From: Bacteroidales bacterium
GTDB taxonomy: Bacteria; Bacteroidota; Bacteroidia; Bacteroidales; UBA7960
Assembly: GCA_003555385.1 (NCBI GenBank)
Contig: PWHO01000217.1
Span: forward strand, 1-7,783
Direction: 5' to 3'
DNA: 7,783 nucleotides
Each line of letters starts with the position of its first letter. Positions within the stretch are counted from its first letter, which is position 1. Position numbers and translations under genes: made by a program. This document shows, in pieces, positions 6,778-7,783 of the stretch. The notes beneath the pieces were generated by a model. That model did not search any database and was not told the DNA's origin. It saw only the letters and a list, made by a program, of their open reading frames with translations.

Positions 6778-7707
6778 ATGAAATCAGCTCCCCTGCATAT
6801 ATACCTTTATGCCATCATGGCCGTCACCTTCTGGGGGGTTTCTTATGTCTGGACCAAAGTGGCCTTTACGGCCTATGAACCAATTACCGTCATGCTGATC
6901 CGCCTCAGCATGTCCTCCCTGCTGATGCTGGCAATCTTCAGGATCAAAAAACTCGGAGAGCGCGTCGACAGATCTGATTACAAAAATTTTATCATCCTCT
7001 CGTTTTTCTCCCCGTTTTGTTTTTTTATCGGGGAAAATTTCGGGGTATATCACGTGTCTCCCACCGTGGCATCCGTGATCATTGCCACCATACCGGTTTT
7101 TTCCCCGATTCTGGCCTACGTAGCTTTCCGCGAAAAGGTCACCCCCGTAAATATTCTTGGCTTTGTTGTATCGTTCACGGGTGTATTGATCATGGTCATG
7201 GATGCAGGCTTTAAATTCACCGCTTCCCCGGTCGGCATTTTCTGGTTATTTTTTGCAGTGTTTTCCGCCCTGATCAACATCGTCTTTTTAAAAAAACTGG
7301 CTGCAAAGTACTCCTCCTTCACCATCATTCTGGTGCAAAATATACTGGGGGCTATTTTCTTTCTTCCCTTGTTTCTGATCATGGATTTCAGGGATTTCAT
7401 CCACATCCGCCCCTCGTGGGAAGTGGTTGCTTCACTCCTGGCACTGGCCATTTTCGGCTCCACCCTGGCTTTCATGTTCTATACATCAGCGGTCCGGTCA
7501 ATCGGAATCGCCCGGACTGCTATTTTTGCCAACCTCATTCCTGTTGTTACCGCAATAACCTCGTTTATTTTCCTGAAGGAAGTTATTGACCTCAGCAGGA
7601 TCGTTGGGATGCTGATCGTCATTGCAGGTCTGATGATGACACAGATTTCAAATATGCGACGAAGACAAAGAGAACGGAAAAATTCAGGAAAACCCCTTGT
7701 GTTTTAA
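6778..7707 (+). CDS. EamA/DMT superfamily transporter
   Basis: This predicted 309-residue inner-membrane protein has ten hydrophobic segments arranged as two EamA repeats (about 8-141 and 152-288), the usual size and layout for drug/metabolite transporters of the RhaT/YdcZ-like group. Typical signatures are FWGVSYVWTKVAF at 18-30, the end of repeat one (SPTVASVIIATIPVFSPILAYVAFREKVTP), and its counterpart in repeat two, GIARTAIFANLIPVVTAITSFIFLKEVIDL. The C-terminus is short and very basic (MRRRQRERKNSGK), which fits a cytoplasmic location. The frame stays open upstream to 6643, but those 45 codons overlap the repeat and candidate promoter and are not hydrophobic, so ATG 6778 is the better start. 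There is no Shine-Dalgarno. The substrate cannot be predicted. No terminator is seen after the stop, and the tRNA promoter overlaps the end of the gene. Confidence 0.92.
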   Translation: MKSAPLHIYLYAIMAVTFWGVSYVWTKVAFTAYEPITVMLIRLSMSSLLMLAIFRIKKLGERVDRSDYKNFIILSFFSPFCFFIGENFGVYHVSPTVASVIIATIPVFSPILAYVAFREKVTPVNILGFVVSFTGVLIMVMDAGFKFTASPVGIFWLFFAVFSALINIVFLKKLAAKYSSFTIILVQNILGAIFFLPLFLIMDFRDFIHIRPSWEVVASLLALAIFGSTLAFMFYTSAVRSIGIARTAIFANLIPVVTAITSFIFLKEVIDLSRIVGMLIVIAGLMMTQISNMRRRQRERKNSGKPLVF

Positions 7708-7725
7708 AATTGTTTTATAATTTTG
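7697..7725 (+). promoter_or_regulatory. Bacteroidota-type promoter for the tRNA gene
   Basis: TTG at 7697-7699 and TAATTTTG at 7718-7725 match the -33 and -7 elements (TTG, TAnnTTTG) with an 18-base spacer, close to the usual 19-21. Transcription would begin around 7731, about nine bases before the tRNA. The -33 element lies inside the last codons of the EamA gene (stop 7705-7707). This is the most complete promoter in the window. Confidence 0.75.
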
Positions 7726-7739
7726 CACCACCTTTAACC

Positions 7740-7783
7740 GGCGGGGTAGCTCAGGTGGTTAGAGCGTCGGATTCATAACCCGA
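7740..7783 (+). tRNA. tRNA with CAT anticodon, 5' part (elongator Met, or Ile2)
   Basis: The last 44 bases fold as the first part of a tRNA: acceptor strand GGCGGGG (7740-7746), TA, D-arm GCTC/GAGC around a nine-base loop containing GG, then the anticodon arm TCGGA-TTCATAA-CCCGA with CAT at 7774-7776. The window ends exactly at position 43, so the variable region, T-arm and acceptor 3' strand are missing. The anticodon stem lacks the three G:C pairs next to the loop seen in initiator tRNA, so elongator tRNA-Met is most likely. tRNA-Ile2, in which the C is modified to lysidine, also reads CAT in DNA and cannot be excluded. Confidence 0.9.

Noticed and set aside
1..7783. Search for CRISPR repeats, transposases, integrases, toxin-antitoxin pairs or defence genes
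   Set aside because: None was seen; every gene is a housekeeping-type, transport or surface protein and no terminal inverted repeats were noticed.

Overview
The window looks like ordinary chromosomal DNA from a member of the Bacteroidota, probably a Bacteroidales- or Cytophagia-like lineage. Four signs point this way. The best promoter candidates match the TTG / TAnnTTTG pattern of that phylum. The chosen start codons lack Shine-Dalgarno sequences and sit behind A/T-rich leaders. There is a large secreted outer-membrane protein of a type common in the phylum. A START-like small protein typical of the phylum is also present. The genus cannot be told from the sequence.

Layout: (1) 1-1262, plus strand, the 3' part of a sodium:solute symporter gene cut by the window edge. 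(2) 1263-1366, a short convergent spacer holding a 17-bp tandem duplication and a very strong bidirectional terminator. (3) 1367-4471, minus strand, a 1034-residue exported protein that joins an HExxH metallopeptidase-like domain, a TolB-like beta-propeller and an Omp85-like outer-membrane barrel. (4) 4472-4749, an AT-rich divergent intergenic region with candidate promoters on both strands. (5) 4750-6234, plus strand, a PLP-dependent class V aminotransferase / cysteine desulfurase-like enzyme. (6) 6248-6631, minus strand, a 127-residue START/SRPBCC-fold protein. (7) 6632-6777, a divergent spacer with a candidate promoter and a 24-bp imperfect tandem repeat. (8) 6778-7707, plus strand, an EamA (DMT) transporter. 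(9) 7740 to the window end, the 5' part of a tRNA with a CAT anticodon, behind the best promoter in the window.

The five protein genes alternate strands (+ - + - +), so each is probably transcribed alone and no shared pathway can be inferred from operon structure. The two convergent junctions differ sharply. The first has a perfect 18-bp hairpin with U-tracts in both directions; the second has only 13 bp between stop codons and no visible terminator. No mobile element, CRISPR array, phage gene or defence system was seen. The most interesting object is the protease-propeller-barrel polypeptide. Its C-terminal region carries a VRGY motif and a closing pattern like Omp85 barrels, so a candidate protease appears to be tethered directly to an Omp85-type barrel.
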